23,041 nt of DNA from Alphaproteobacteria bacterium (GTDB lineage Bacteria > Myxococcota_A > UBA796 > GCA-2862545), in contig JACKER010000064.1 in assembly GCA_020632925.1 (NCBI GenBank), forward strand, positions 1 through 23,041, in the 5' to 3' direction. Positions 1-8,073 of the stretch are shown piece by piece. Made by a program: the position numbers and the translations under genes. Within the stretch, counting starts at the first letter, position 1. Each line of letters begins with the position of its first letter. The notes under the pieces were generated by a model that worked only from the letters and a program-made list of their open reading frames with translations, ran no database searches and was not told the origin of the DNA.

Positions 1-1767
1 CGCGTCCAGGCTCTCGAGCCGTCGCGCCGCGATCGCGTCACCGTCGGCGATGCCGGCCACGAAGCTCGCCGTGTCCCCCGACAGCCGCCAGGCGTCGCCT
101 CGCCGGACGAGGAGCCCCCGGTCCAGCAGCAGGTGGAGCAGCTCCCCGGCGACCAGCGGGCTGCCCTCCGCCCGCTCCGCCACCAGCTCCCGCAGGTCGG
201 GCGGCGCCGTGCGCACCGCGAGCCGGTCGGCGATTAGCTGGTGCAGCGCTGCGTCGGAGAGGGGGGCGAGCGCGACCACCTCCGCACCGACCTCCGCGAG
301 CCGCTCCACCACCGCGGCCCCCGTGCGCGCCGCGACGCGGAGCTGGATGCCGCCGACGCCCTCGGCCGCCCGCCGCGCCAGGCCGACCAGGGCGCTCACG
401 GCGACGCCATCGGCCTCGTCGAGGTCGTCCACCACCACCCGCAGCGGGCCGGCGGCCACCACCACCCTCGCCAGCGCGAGCGCCGTCTGCTCCTCCTCGA
501 CGGCCCGCGACACGAAGCGGCGGGGAGGGCGCGCACCGACCAGCGCGGCCACGGCGGGGTCGAGGGGACCGAGCAGATCGGCGTCCGGCCCGAACCAGGA
601 CGCCGCGATCTCCGCGCTCGGCGCCAGGTTGAACACACCGCGGACCAGCTGGCGGGTGAGGTCGCGCCCGTCGACCGCGCGCCCGGTGAGGCTGGAGAGC
701 ACGCGGCCCGCGCGGGTCTCGGCCTCCTGCAGCAGGCGGGTCCGCCCTGATCCCGCCTCTCCTACGACCAGCACCGCGGGCGCCAGGCCGGTCACCCGCT
801 GGCGGGCCTCGTCGCGCTCCAGGAGCCGGCTGCGGTAGAGGTAGGCGCGGGGCTCGGGGCCCACGTCGGGCTCGGGCCGACCGCCGCAGGACAGGAGCGC
901 CGCGACGACGTCCGTGGCGTAGGCGGGGCGGTCCTCGGGCTCGGTCGCGAGCAGCGAGGCCACCAGCCGGTCGAGCCGCGGCGGGACGTCGGGCACGTGC
1001 TCGGACAGGCGCGGCGCGGCCTCCTCCCGACGCGCGCGCAGCACCTCGCCCGGGGAGCCGCGGAACGGGGGCATCCCCGCCACGAGCTCGAAGATCATGC
1101 AGCCCACGGCGTACAGATCGGCCCGCGCGTCCAGCGGGCGCTGCCCCGCCTCGGGCGCGAGGTAGTGCAGGGTGCCCATCGTCCGGCTGCGTCCGTCCAG
1201 CACCTCGGCGCGCGCGCCCCCCGCGCGGAGCAGGCCGAAGTCGACGAGGACGGGCCGACCGTCGGGCGCGATCAGGATGTTCTCGGGCTTCAGGTCGGCG
1301 TGGACCACGCCCTCGCCGTGCAGCCACGCGAGCACCGTGCACACCCGGACGAACAGCGACGCGACCTCCTCGACCGGGAGCCCCGTGACGGCCCCCTCGC
1401 CGGTGTCGGTGCCCGTGGGCTCCTCCAGCCCGTCGAAGGCGAGCGTGGACGAGCTGCTGCGGGTGGTGGTGTCGAACAGCGCGCGCAGCGGCGTCCCCTC
1501 GACGTAGGCCATCGCCATCCACGGCATCCCGTCCTGCTCGCCGCTGTCCACGACGCGCACGACGCCGGGATGGCGCAGCCGGCGGAGCACGCGGATCTCG
1601 GCGTCGATCGCCCGCAGCGCCTCCGTCCGGGGCTGGCTGGTCTTGAGCGCGACGAGCTCGCCCGTGTCCCGGTGACGCGCTCGCCAGACCACGCCCATCC
1701 CGCCGGACCCCAGCACGTCGATCGCCTGGTAGGGCCCGAAGGTCGGGAGGTCCTCCGCGCGCTCCAT
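1..1767 (-). CDS. Ser/Thr protein kinase fused to an ATPase domain (PknK-like), 3' end outside the window
   Basis: Cytoplasmic eukaryotic-type protein kinase joined to a STAND/AAA-like ATPase; 589 codons are visible from the ATG at 1767 to the window edge. The kinase has a Gly-rich loop (G20-S-G-G-M-G25), ATP-anchoring K42, catalytic loop H156-A-D158-L-K-P-E-N163, D176-F-G178 and A204-P-E206. HAD in place of HRD makes it a non-RD kinase, so activation-loop phosphorylation may not control it. A second nucleotide-binding domain follows, with a Walker-A-like G336-E-A-G-S-G-R342-T343, in which the usual Lys is Arg, and a hydrophobic strand ending D447-D448 as Walker B. No membrane segment is visible. 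Known PknK-type proteins continue into TPR-like repeats, so that is the expected missing part. The start lies 3 nt after the stop of the arsenite-oxidase-like gene, suggesting translational coupling. The substrate is unknown. Confidence 0.9.
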   Translation of the reverse strand, partial: MERAEDLPTFGPYQAIDVLGSGGMGVVWRARHRDTGELVALKTSQPRTEALRAIDAEIRVLRRLRHPGVVRVVDSGEQDGMPWMAMAYVEGTPLRALFDTTTRSSSSTLAFDGLEEPTGTDTGEGAVTGLPVEEVASLFVRVCTVLAWLHGEGVVHADLKPENILIAPDGRPVLVDFGLLRAGGARAEVLDGRSRTMGTLHYLAPEAGQRPLDARADLYAVGCMIFELVAGMPPFRGSPGEVLRARREEAAPRLSEHVPDVPPRLDRLVASLLATEPEDRPAYATDVVAALLSCGGRPEPDVGPEPRAYLYRSRLLERDEARQRVTGLAPAVLVVGEAGSGRTRLLQEAETRAGRVLSSLTGRAVDGRDLTRQLVRGVFNLAPSAEIAASWFGPDADLLGPLDPAVAALVGARPPRRFVSRAVEEEQTALALARVVVAAGPLRVVVDDLDEADGVAVSALVGLARRAAEGVGGIQLRVAARTGAAVVERLAEVGAEVVALAPLSDAALHQLIADRLAVRTAPPDLRELVAERAEGSPLVAGELLHLLLDRGLLVRRGDAWRLSGDTASFVAGIADGDAIAARRLESLDA

Positions 1768-1770
1768 GGC

Positions 1771-3471
1771 TCAGCCGAAGACGTTGGTGGGGCGGGCGGA
1801 GATGGGGTCGAAGGCCGGCGCCTCGCCCTCGAGCCTGCGGACGGCGACCCGGGTCGCCTTGTACCAGGGGATGCCGGTGGTGGCGTCCACGTGCGGGTTC
1901 GTGAGGTCGTTCGCCGTCCCCAGCGGGTGGAACTGCAGCGCGAAGACCATCCCGCGCGGTGGGCCGTCGAGGACGCGGGCCTGCGCGACCAGGTTGCCCT
2001 CCTCGTTGTGCACCTCGACCAGGTCGCCGTGCGCGACGCCGAGCGTGGCCGCGTCGTCGGGGTGGAGCTCGACGTAGGGCAGGGGCACGTCCGCGAGGCG
2101 CTCCTCGATGCGTTGGTCGTGGTAGCCCGTCTGCCAGAGGCGCTGGGTTCGGCCCGTCGTGAGCCAGAAGGGCCAGCGGTCCGCGGACGCGAGGTAGGTC
2201 GCGACCGGCTCGGGGTACCCGGTCCAGCCGTCGCTCGCGTGCCAGCGGAAGCGCCCGTCGTCGGTCGCGAACCGATGGGCGAAGCGGCGCTTCGTGCCCA
2301 CGAGCTCGCCCGTCCCGGGGTCGCGGCGGACCGGCGTCTGGAAGCCCTTCGGGCCCCGCTCGCGGAGCATCGCGTAGGTGACGCCCGCGTAGGTCTCGCA
2401 GGGCAGCCCGTCCGCGCCCGCCTCGTCCACCCGGTTGTCCGGGAAGGTGGTGCCCCCCTCGAGGAACACCGCCTCGGGCCCGTCCCAGTCGAAGCCGGCG
2501 TACCGCGGCTCCCCCGTCACCGCCGCCATCCGCCGGGCCGCGCGCGCGCAGATCTCCCAGTCGGGCAACGCGTCCCCGGGCGGGTCCACGAACCGGTCGT
2601 ACAGGCGGAGCAGGCGGGAGTTGCAGTTGATCGACGTGAGCTCGGCCTCCCCCCAGCCGGCCGCTGGCAGGACGAGGTGGGCGTCGCGGGCGGTGTCCGT
2701 GAGGTAGAGCTCGCTGACCACGAGGAACAGCCCGTCCCCCTGGTCGAGCGCCCTCACGATCGCGTCCGCACGCGCCTCGGGGCCCGCCGGGTCGCTCCCG
2801 CGAGGACCGGTGAGCGCGCGGGTCAGCGCCAGGGTGCGCTCGTGGAGCCGCGCGCGATACCGCTGGGCGTTCGGCGTCGTCAGGTAGGGGTTGGTCCCCA
2901 TCACCCACAGCGCCTTGCCGCCGCCGCCGAGCAGGTGCGCGTCGACGTTCGGCGGGGGCCGCGGACCCGGGTAGGGCGGGCGGACGTAGCCCTCCTGGTG
3001 CCCCCCCTGGCGCCCGCAGCCCGTCCCCGGCCGCCCCACGTGCCCGCCCAGCATCGCGAGCTGGACCACGGACGCGACGGTGTCGTGGTTGCGCAGGTTC
3101 CAGATGACGCCCTTCTCGTAGAGCGTGAGCGTCCGCTTGCGGCCGTGGCGCTTGGGGCGGTGGGTCCAGTCCGCGGCGCGCTCGATGTCCGCCCGCGGCA
3201 CGCCCGTGATCCGCTCGGCCTCCGCGAGGACCTGCGCGAGCGGCGTACGTCCGCCCAGCGTGTGCTCGCGCCATGCGGCGAAGCCCTCGGCGTCGGTGCG
3301 GTCGCGCACGAAGGCCTCGTCCTGCCAGCGACGGTCGAGCACCACGCGCGACATCGCGTTCGCGAGCACCAGATCGGTGCCCGGCGCGGGTCGGAGGTGC
3401 AGCACGCGCTCGGGGTCGAGGGTGCGCAGCGCCTCCAGCGACGAGCTGCGGCGCGGATCGATCACCACCAC
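1771..3471 (-). CDS. aioA: arsenite oxidase large subunit (AioA)-like molybdopterin oxidoreductase, 5'-truncated
   Basis: C-terminal two thirds of an AioA-family molybdenum enzyme (566 residues from a GTG start; the family is about 820-840). Full-length AioA oxidises arsenite in the periplasm with a Rieske partner, AioB. The frame opens inside domain I at the V-V-I-D-P-R segment. It keeps the substrate-pocket motif G-C-G-R154-Q-G-G-H158-Q-E-G-Y; R154 and H158 correspond to Arg419 and His423 of the Alcaligenes faecalis enzyme, so about 265 residues are missing. The lost part normally holds the [3Fe-4S] cysteines and the other two pocket residues (His195, Glu203). AioA-like sequence seems to continue upstream of the GTG to about 3501, and the frame is open to 3549 without an ATG. 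It therefore looks like a deletion remnant, although no internal stop or frameshift is visible downstream. No aioB or ars gene is nearby. The family call is strong; activity is doubtful. Confidence 0.85.
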   Translation of the reverse strand: MVVIDPRRSSSLEALRTLDPERVLHLRPAPGTDLVLANAMSRVVLDRRWQDEAFVRDRTDAEGFAAWREHTLGGRTPLAQVLAEAERITGVPRADIERAADWTHRPKRHGRKRTLTLYEKGVIWNLRNHDTVASVVQLAMLGGHVGRPGTGCGRQGGHQEGYVRPPYPGPRPPPNVDAHLLGGGGKALWVMGTNPYLTTPNAQRYRARLHERTLALTRALTGPRGSDPAGPEARADAIVRALDQGDGLFLVVSELYLTDTARDAHLVLPAAGWGEAELTSINCNSRLLRLYDRFVDPPGDALPDWEICARAARRMAAVTGEPRYAGFDWDGPEAVFLEGGTTFPDNRVDEAGADGLPCETYAGVTYAMLRERGPKGFQTPVRRDPGTGELVGTKRRFAHRFATDDGRFRWHASDGWTGYPEPVATYLASADRWPFWLTTGRTQRLWQTGYHDQRIEERLADVPLPYVELHPDDAATLGVAHGDLVEVHNEEGNLVAQARVLDGPPRGMVFALQFHPLGTANDLTNPHVDATTGIPWYKATRVAVRRLEGEAPAFDPISARPTNVFG

Positions 3472-3593
3472 CCGCAGGGGTTCGACGGTCTCGCCGGGTG
3501 AGACCCTCCTTGACGAGTGCGTCCTCCTGTCCCTCGATGTCGATCCGGATCATCGTGCTGTTCGTACCACGAGCGCGCTGGCATCGGTGTCGT
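3472..3593 (-). other. Non-coding gap at the broken 5' end of the aioA-like gene
   Basis: These 122 bp lie between the stop of the M48-like gene and the GTG of the truncated aioA-like gene. On the minus strand an ATG at 3553-3551 opens a frame one base out of register with aioA; it reads about 17 sensible residues, then L-T-R-R-D. A strong AAGGAGG ribosome-binding-like sequence (3511-3505) has no start codon at normal spacing. A 6-bp inverted repeat (GGTCTC 3487-3492 with GAGACC 3500-3505) lies just downstream of it. This looks like a scar where the original 5' part of aioA, perhaps with an upstream partner gene, was removed. That reading is inference. Confidence 0.4.
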
Positions 3594-6500
3594 CTACGGG
3601 TCGCGGAACCAGGGGATCTGCCCGGGAAGACCCAACCGCTGAGCTCTCCTGACGACCTCGGGAGGGCGACACCCTCCCGCGAGGACGGCGGCGGCAGCGT
3701 AGGAGGCGCCCTGCTCGGCCGGCGCCGTCCCCCGGATCGCAGCCTCGACCGCGTCGAGATCACACAGGTCCACACCCACGAACGGACCCTCCACCCGCCC
3801 CGCTCGGGCCAGCGCGACCTCCCGCCAGAACGGTGCGGCCCCCTCCGCTGGCTCGAGTCCGGTGAGGGGGCCGTCGTCGGAGAGCCCGACGAGGAGGGCG
3901 AGGTCCGCCAGACCCGCGTTGGTGGCGACGGCGGCGGCGCGCGTCAGCTCACCGTGTGCGAGCAACCATCCGCCGCGCAGCGCGGGGGAGCCGTCATCGG
4001 GCGCCGACGGGCCCAGCGCTGCGTCGAGCTCCTCGTCCCCCACCTGCGCGAGGATGGCGTCCAGCGGCCGTCCCGACCAACGCGCGGCGAGCAAGCGCTC
4101 CGTCGCGAGCGAGCGCGCCAACGACTCGTCCGCGAGCCCCTCACAGCGCTCCCACCAGGGCCCCGCCTCGTCCCACGCGAGGTCCCGCGAGAGCTGCAGG
4201 GCGCGGACGCACACCGCGCCAGCGTGATCCGGAGCGACCGCGAGCGCCCTGCCGACGCTCCGCTCGGCCTCCTCGGCCGGTGCGATCCAGGCGTACGACA
4301 CCCAGGCGTCCGGCGAGTCCTCGAGCTCGGCGCGCCGGCGCGCTTCGGCGTCCTGGGCCTCGATCAACGCCTCTGCCTCCGGGAGCTCCAGCTGGCGGGC
4401 CAGCGTGCGGACCATCGCGGTCCAGCCGTCCGGGGCGTCGAACCGCAGGCTCGCGGTCAGGGCGGTGGCGAGCTGCTCCGCTCGGATCTCGGACCAGGCG
4501 CCGTCCCCCGCCCACCCGGACTCGGCCGTCGGCGACGCGAGGTACACCAGCGTGACGTACGCCGCGTGGCCGGCGCGGAGGTCCTGGACGGAGGGCCGGT
4601 GTCGCGCCCGCTCGTTCGCGTCGACCTCCATGGTCGCAGGCATCTCCACCAGCACCTCTTCCTCCGTCGTCGCCACCAACGGCCCCACCCCGAGCAAGCG
4701 CGTCGGGTAGGGCTCGGCAGGACCTCCGTCGGGGGTGTAGACGGTGTCGACGATGCCGAGCACGCCGTAGCCGCCGATGTTGTAGACCCACTGCCGCGGC
4801 GTGATGTCGATCTCCACCGCGCCCTCTTCCACCACCTCGCCGTTCAGCGCGACGCTGGCCGTGACCGACCGGGGCGCCAGGAACGACCAGCGCTCCGACG
4901 CGAGCGGCGGCAGCTCGACCTCCTGGCCACCCACCTCGACGCGGACCACCCGTGGCGTCCCGTTGTACACGATCAGGGCCGAGGTCCCGCCCAGCACGCG
5001 GCACCCCAGCGCCGTGACCACGAGCAGGCCCGTGGCCCCCATCGCCACCGGCTGGGGCGCGTACACCAACGGGCGGGGCTTGCGGAAGATCTTCGGGGGT
5101 GGTCGATCTGCTCGCGGCACCGGTGGGTCCGCGGGCACGGCCAGCTCCGGGACCTCACACGCCTCCCCGTCCTGTGCCAGCACCAGTCGGTCGGTCAGAT
5201 CCAGCAGGTGGTCCCAGGCGGCCCCCTCGGCCACGCCGAGCTCCGCCCAGGCCTCCAGCGCCCGCGCGATGCTCTCCTTCCACCCTCGCTGGGAGCTCGG
5301 TCCGATCTCGGCGAGCGCGACCCGGGGCACGCCGATGGCGGTCGCGTCGAGCTCGCCGACGAGAGCTCGGATGGGCGCCCAGGCCGCCTCCACCGCCGAC
5401 CACGACAGCCGGCTCGCCGAGCGAGGCACCCGCACCAGGGCGTGCAGTGCGTCCACGGTGTCTCGGAGCGCGCGGAGGGTGACGCAGACGGCCACCGACC
5501 GCTCGAACATCTCCACCCAGGTCGGTCCTCGCAGCGTCGCGAGACCATGGAACGCAGCGAGCCGTCGGAGCAGATCGGCCCTCACGTCCTTGGCGGCCCG
5601 CTCGAGCCGAGCCTCCTGCAGACCCACCATCTCGACCGCCGAGCTGCGGGTCACGGGTTCGCCGTCGTCGCGGTCCAACACACCGTGGTCGGCGTCCACG
5701 CGCCAGTAGCGACGGAGCCGGGCGACGTCGAGGCGCAGCGCGTCCCAGGCCGCGATCCGTTCGAGGTCCCCATCGGACAGCGCGCAACGCGCCGCCAGCG
5801 CATCCTCCGATCGCTCCGGGAGCTCCGCGGCGGCGGCCACGATCTCGGCCCACATGGGCGGCCCTCTCGTGATGGACAGCTGGGCGGCCGTCCAGGAGAC
5901 CCCAGCGGCCGAGGGCTCCGCGACGCGCACCCCGGGGAATCCCTGCGCCTCGGAAGCGCCGACCTGCGCGGCGAGCTCGTCCGTCGGTGCCCACCACGGC
6001 TCGGCGGAGGCGCGCCCGCGGGTGCGCGCCAGACGGACGTGACGGATCACGGTGTCCAGTGGCTGCCGCCAGCGAGCCCGCGCCAACAGCGCGTCGTCCT
6101 CGAGCACCAGCGCCAGGGCTTCGGCCTCGGCCAGCGCTGCACGCGCCGACGCCAACCCCTCCTCCCCCAGCCGTCGCACGGCGAGGCGTTCACCGGCCGC
6201 CGCTCGCTCGCCGTCGAGGCGCGCGCGCACCCGGACGAGCGGCCAACACACACCGCCGAGCGTCGCGCGGGGGACGAAGGAGAGCGCGAGGACAGCGAGG
6301 ACGATCGCGATCTGCAGCCGCATGCCCGCCCCGTCGACACCGGACGGGAGGGGCCGGGTGGACGCGAGGTCGATCAGCGCGACGGCGACGGCGTCGGTGG
6401 ACGTCGGGAGGGGGTCCCGCGCCAACGCCTCGACCAGGAGCGCCTCGAACGCGTCGGCCGGGAGGGTGGCGGCGGCGCCGACGCCGAGGCGGAACGCGCG

Positions 6501-6884
6501 GCGGGGGGTACGAAACGGGAGCAGGCGGTGCGCAGGAACCCACTCGAGCTCTGCTCCCGTGGTGAGGCGGATCTGCTCGGGCGGACGGACCCGCGCCTCG
6601 GCAGCCAGACGCGCGATGCGGGCGATGAGCTCGGGATCGGTGACCAGGTAGCCCGTGGGGGCTGGCCCTCCCCCGAAGGCCAGCAACCCCAGCAGGATGG
6701 GCACGGTGAACGCGAGCACCAGGAGGGCCCCGAGTGACGCGGCGGGGTTCCACCCGGCGCCGTACACCCCGACCCGACACAGCTCCACCGCCATCGCGCC
6801 GGCCAACGACACAGCTGTACAAACACCCACGACCGCGATGCATTGCGCGCTGACCCACGTTCCCTCGTCGTCTGATCGTCCCAT
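3594..6884 (-). CDS. Large membrane protein: catalytically dead M48-peptidase-like domain with TPR-like C-terminus
   Basis: 1096 residues, ATG at 6884. Hydrophobic segments lie near residues 15-35, 49-71, 190-212 and about 612-632. The N-terminal third follows the layout of M48 (HtpX/Ste24-like) membrane peptidases: two membrane spans, an R-L-G-V-G...L-P-A-D-A-F strand-helix unit, then the helix that normally bears HExxH. Here that helix reads V151-E-A-L-A-R-D157, so both zinc-binding histidines are absent, and the later Glu ligand motif is replaced by an E-R-A-A-A-G-E-R stretch. A beta-rich segment follows the fourth span. The last 230 or so residues are Ala/Leu/Glu-rich helical pairs resembling TPRs. 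It is probably a structural or scaffolding pseudopeptidase; the M48 relationship is from pattern only and moderately sure. It starts 25 nt after the ferritin-like gene and has no obvious ribosome-binding site. No substrate or partner can be named. Confidence 0.7.
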   Translation of the reverse strand: MGRSDDEGTWVSAQCIAVVGVCTAVSLAGAMAVELCRVGVYGAGWNPAASLGALLVLAFTVPILLGLLAFGGGPAPTGYLVTDPELIARIARLAAEARVRPPEQIRLTTGAELEWVPAHRLLPFRTPRRAFRLGVGAAATLPADAFEALLVEALARDPLPTSTDAVAVALIDLASTRPLPSGVDGAGMRLQIAIVLAVLALSFVPRATLGGVCWPLVRVRARLDGERAAAGERLAVRRLGEEGLASARAALAEAEALALVLEDDALLARARWRQPLDTVIRHVRLARTRGRASAEPWWAPTDELAAQVGASEAQGFPGVRVAEPSAAGVSWTAAQLSITRGPPMWAEIVAAAAELPERSEDALAARCALSDGDLERIAAWDALRLDVARLRRYWRVDADHGVLDRDDGEPVTRSSAVEMVGLQEARLERAAKDVRADLLRRLAAFHGLATLRGPTWVEMFERSVAVCVTLRALRDTVDALHALVRVPRSASRLSWSAVEAAWAPIRALVGELDATAIGVPRVALAEIGPSSQRGWKESIARALEAWAELGVAEGAAWDHLLDLTDRLVLAQDGEACEVPELAVPADPPVPRADRPPPKIFRKPRPLVYAPQPVAMGATGLLVVTALGCRVLGGTSALIVYNGTPRVVRVEVGGQEVELPPLASERWSFLAPRSVTASVALNGEVVEEGAVEIDITPRQWVYNIGGYGVLGIVDTVYTPDGGPAEPYPTRLLGVGPLVATTEEEVLVEMPATMEVDANERARHRPSVQDLRAGHAAYVTLVYLASPTAESGWAGDGAWSEIRAEQLATALTASLRFDAPDGWTAMVRTLARQLELPEAEALIEAQDAEARRRAELEDSPDAWVSYAWIAPAEEAERSVGRALAVAPDHAGAVCVRALQLSRDLAWDEAGPWWERCEGLADESLARSLATERLLAARWSGRPLDAILAQVGDEELDAALGPSAPDDGSPALRGGWLLAHGELTRAAAVATNAGLADLALLVGLSDDGPLTGLEPAEGAAPFWREVALARAGRVEGPFVGVDLCDLDAVEAAIRGTAPAEQGASYAAAAVLAGGCRPPEVVRRAQRLGLPGQIPWFRDP

Positions 6885-6909
6885 GCCGGAACGGTACGAC
6901 GAAGTGTGC

Positions 6910-8022
6910 CTATGTGGGAATCGAGTCGTCGAGCAGTCGGTGGATCGTCTCGGTCACGTGTGCCGCTTGGGTGCCGGAGAGCAGCCCCCAGCCACCGAGG
7001 CCGTCGGAGCCGTCGTCGAGCGCCTCCTTCAACGCGAGGACCTCGGCCTGCACGAGCTCGTCGGCCCATCCCGCGTCGATCCCCCGCTCCGCCACCAGCC
7101 AGCGCAACGTTCGCCAGGCGAGCTCGGCGTGGCGGGCCTCGTCGTCCGCGATGCGCGACAGGATCGCCGCCAGCGCCGGGTCCTCGCACGCGCGGGACTG
7201 CGCGAGCGCCAGCGCCGCCCCCACCGTCTCGCCCACGCAGCCCTCGCGGATCAACGCCCGCGCGATCCCACCCACGTCGGTCGCCGGCGCCACGCCCTCG
7301 AGCGACAGGGGTCCCGGGCCCGCGGGTGCTCCCGAGAACCGCTCGACCAGCCCGTAGGCGAGGCGCGCGTGCTCCACCTCGTCCATCGCCGCGAGGTGCG
7401 TGTCGCGCAGCAGGTCGGGCGGTGCGCCCAACGCCATCAGCTCGAGCGAGGCGCGCGCGAAGCTCGCGACCGACGCGTGCTCCATGGCGGCCACGGTCGC
7501 CCACCACGACGCCAGCCGCGACCGCGCCGCCGCGTCGGGGAGGGCAACCTCCGACGGGGTCGCCCAGTCACCACGAGCGGCCAGCGAGGCGGCACGCACC
7601 TCCTCCCCGACGACCAGCGGGCGGCCGCTCGCGCAGCTCTTGCCGAGCGTCGCGCACGTGAGCGGAACGTCCACGCTGAGCGAGGCGTAGTCGGTGTCCC
7701 CGTCCACCGGGAGGCATTGCTCCCCGTCCGCGCAGTCGGTGTCTGCCGCGCACTCCCCGGCAGGGTCCGTACACATCAGCACCGCCTCGGTGAAGCATCC
7801 GTTGAAGTGGCTGTACATCGCGCAGACCCCGACGCCACCACAGTCCTCGTCGACCCGGCAGCTCGTCTCGACGCACACCTGCTCGGTGCCGCTCGCCTGC
7901 TCCACCGGGAGGCACGCATAGCCGTTCGCGCAGTCGGCGTCGGTCTCGCAGCCCCGCTTCACGCAGGCCGCGGACGCGGCGGCGATGACGAGGTAGAGCG
8001 CTGCCAGGTCCCTCGTGAGCAT
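6910..8022 (-). CDS. Cys-rich lipoprotein with C-terminal diiron ferritin-like domain
   Basis: 370 residues, ATG at 8022 preceded by GGAGG (8031-8027) at 4-nt spacing. A signal peptide ends in a lipobox-like S-A-A-C20, so it is probably lipid-anchored outside the cytoplasm. Residues 25-130 hold three D-x-D-C-type Cys-rich repeats (for example D-A-D-C31, D-E-D-C61, D-T-D-C97), likely disulfide-bonded. Residues about 172-312 form a ferritin-like four-helix domain with the full diiron ligand pattern: E181, E215-x-x-H218, E265 (or E260), E295-x-x-H298. The ligands suggest a di-iron or mixed-metal oxidase or metal-binding role, but no substrate is evident. It heads the minus-strand run 8022-1 and diverges from the transglycosylase gene across 51 bp. 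Ferritin-like domains fused to Cys-rich lipoprotein heads occur in myxobacterial genomes, but their function is not established. Confidence 0.85.
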   Translation of the reverse strand: MLTRDLAALYLVIAAASAACVKRGCETDADCANGYACLPVEQASGTEQVCVETSCRVDEDCGGVGVCAMYSHFNGCFTEAVLMCTDPAGECAADTDCADGEQCLPVDGDTDYASLSVDVPLTCATLGKSCASGRPLVVGEEVRAASLAARGDWATPSEVALPDAAARSRLASWWATVAAMEHASVASFARASLELMALGAPPDLLRDTHLAAMDEVEHARLAYGLVERFSGAPAGPGPLSLEGVAPATDVGGIARALIREGCVGETVGAALALAQSRACEDPALAAILSRIADDEARHAELAWRTLRWLVAERGIDAGWADELVQAEVLALKEALDDGSDGLGGWGLLSGTQAAHVTETIHRLLDDSIPT

Positions 8023-8073
8023 GGTGCCTCCGGACGGGGCATCCTACCGCCGCGTGGGACGGAGGCGGGCCGC
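8023..8073. promoter_or_regulatory. Divergent 51-bp promoter region with both ribosome-binding sites
   Basis: This short gap separates the divergent ferritin-like lipoprotein gene and lytic transglycosylase gene. It contains a GGAGG for each: 8031-8027 for the minus-strand ATG and 8061-8065 for the plus-strand GTG at 8074. Any two promoters here must overlap each other or lie inside the opposing coding sequence. No clear -35/-10 pair is recognisable. Confidence 0.5.

Noticed and set aside
3487..3505. Inverted repeat GGTCTC/GAGACC as a terminator of the M48-like gene
   Set aside because: The stem is only 6 bp with no following T-run on the minus strand, so a standard intrinsic terminator is not supported.
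997..6737. Very long plus-strand open frames opposite the kinase, aioA-like and M48-like genes
   Set aside because: They are Arg/Pro/Gly-rich low-information translations caused by high GC on the antisense strand; the minus-strand products carry clear domain motifs.
1771..8022. A complete arsenic-resistance or arsenite-respiration operon
   Set aside because: Only a truncated aioA-like gene is present; no aioB, cytochrome, sensor, arsR, arsB or arsC is visible in the window.
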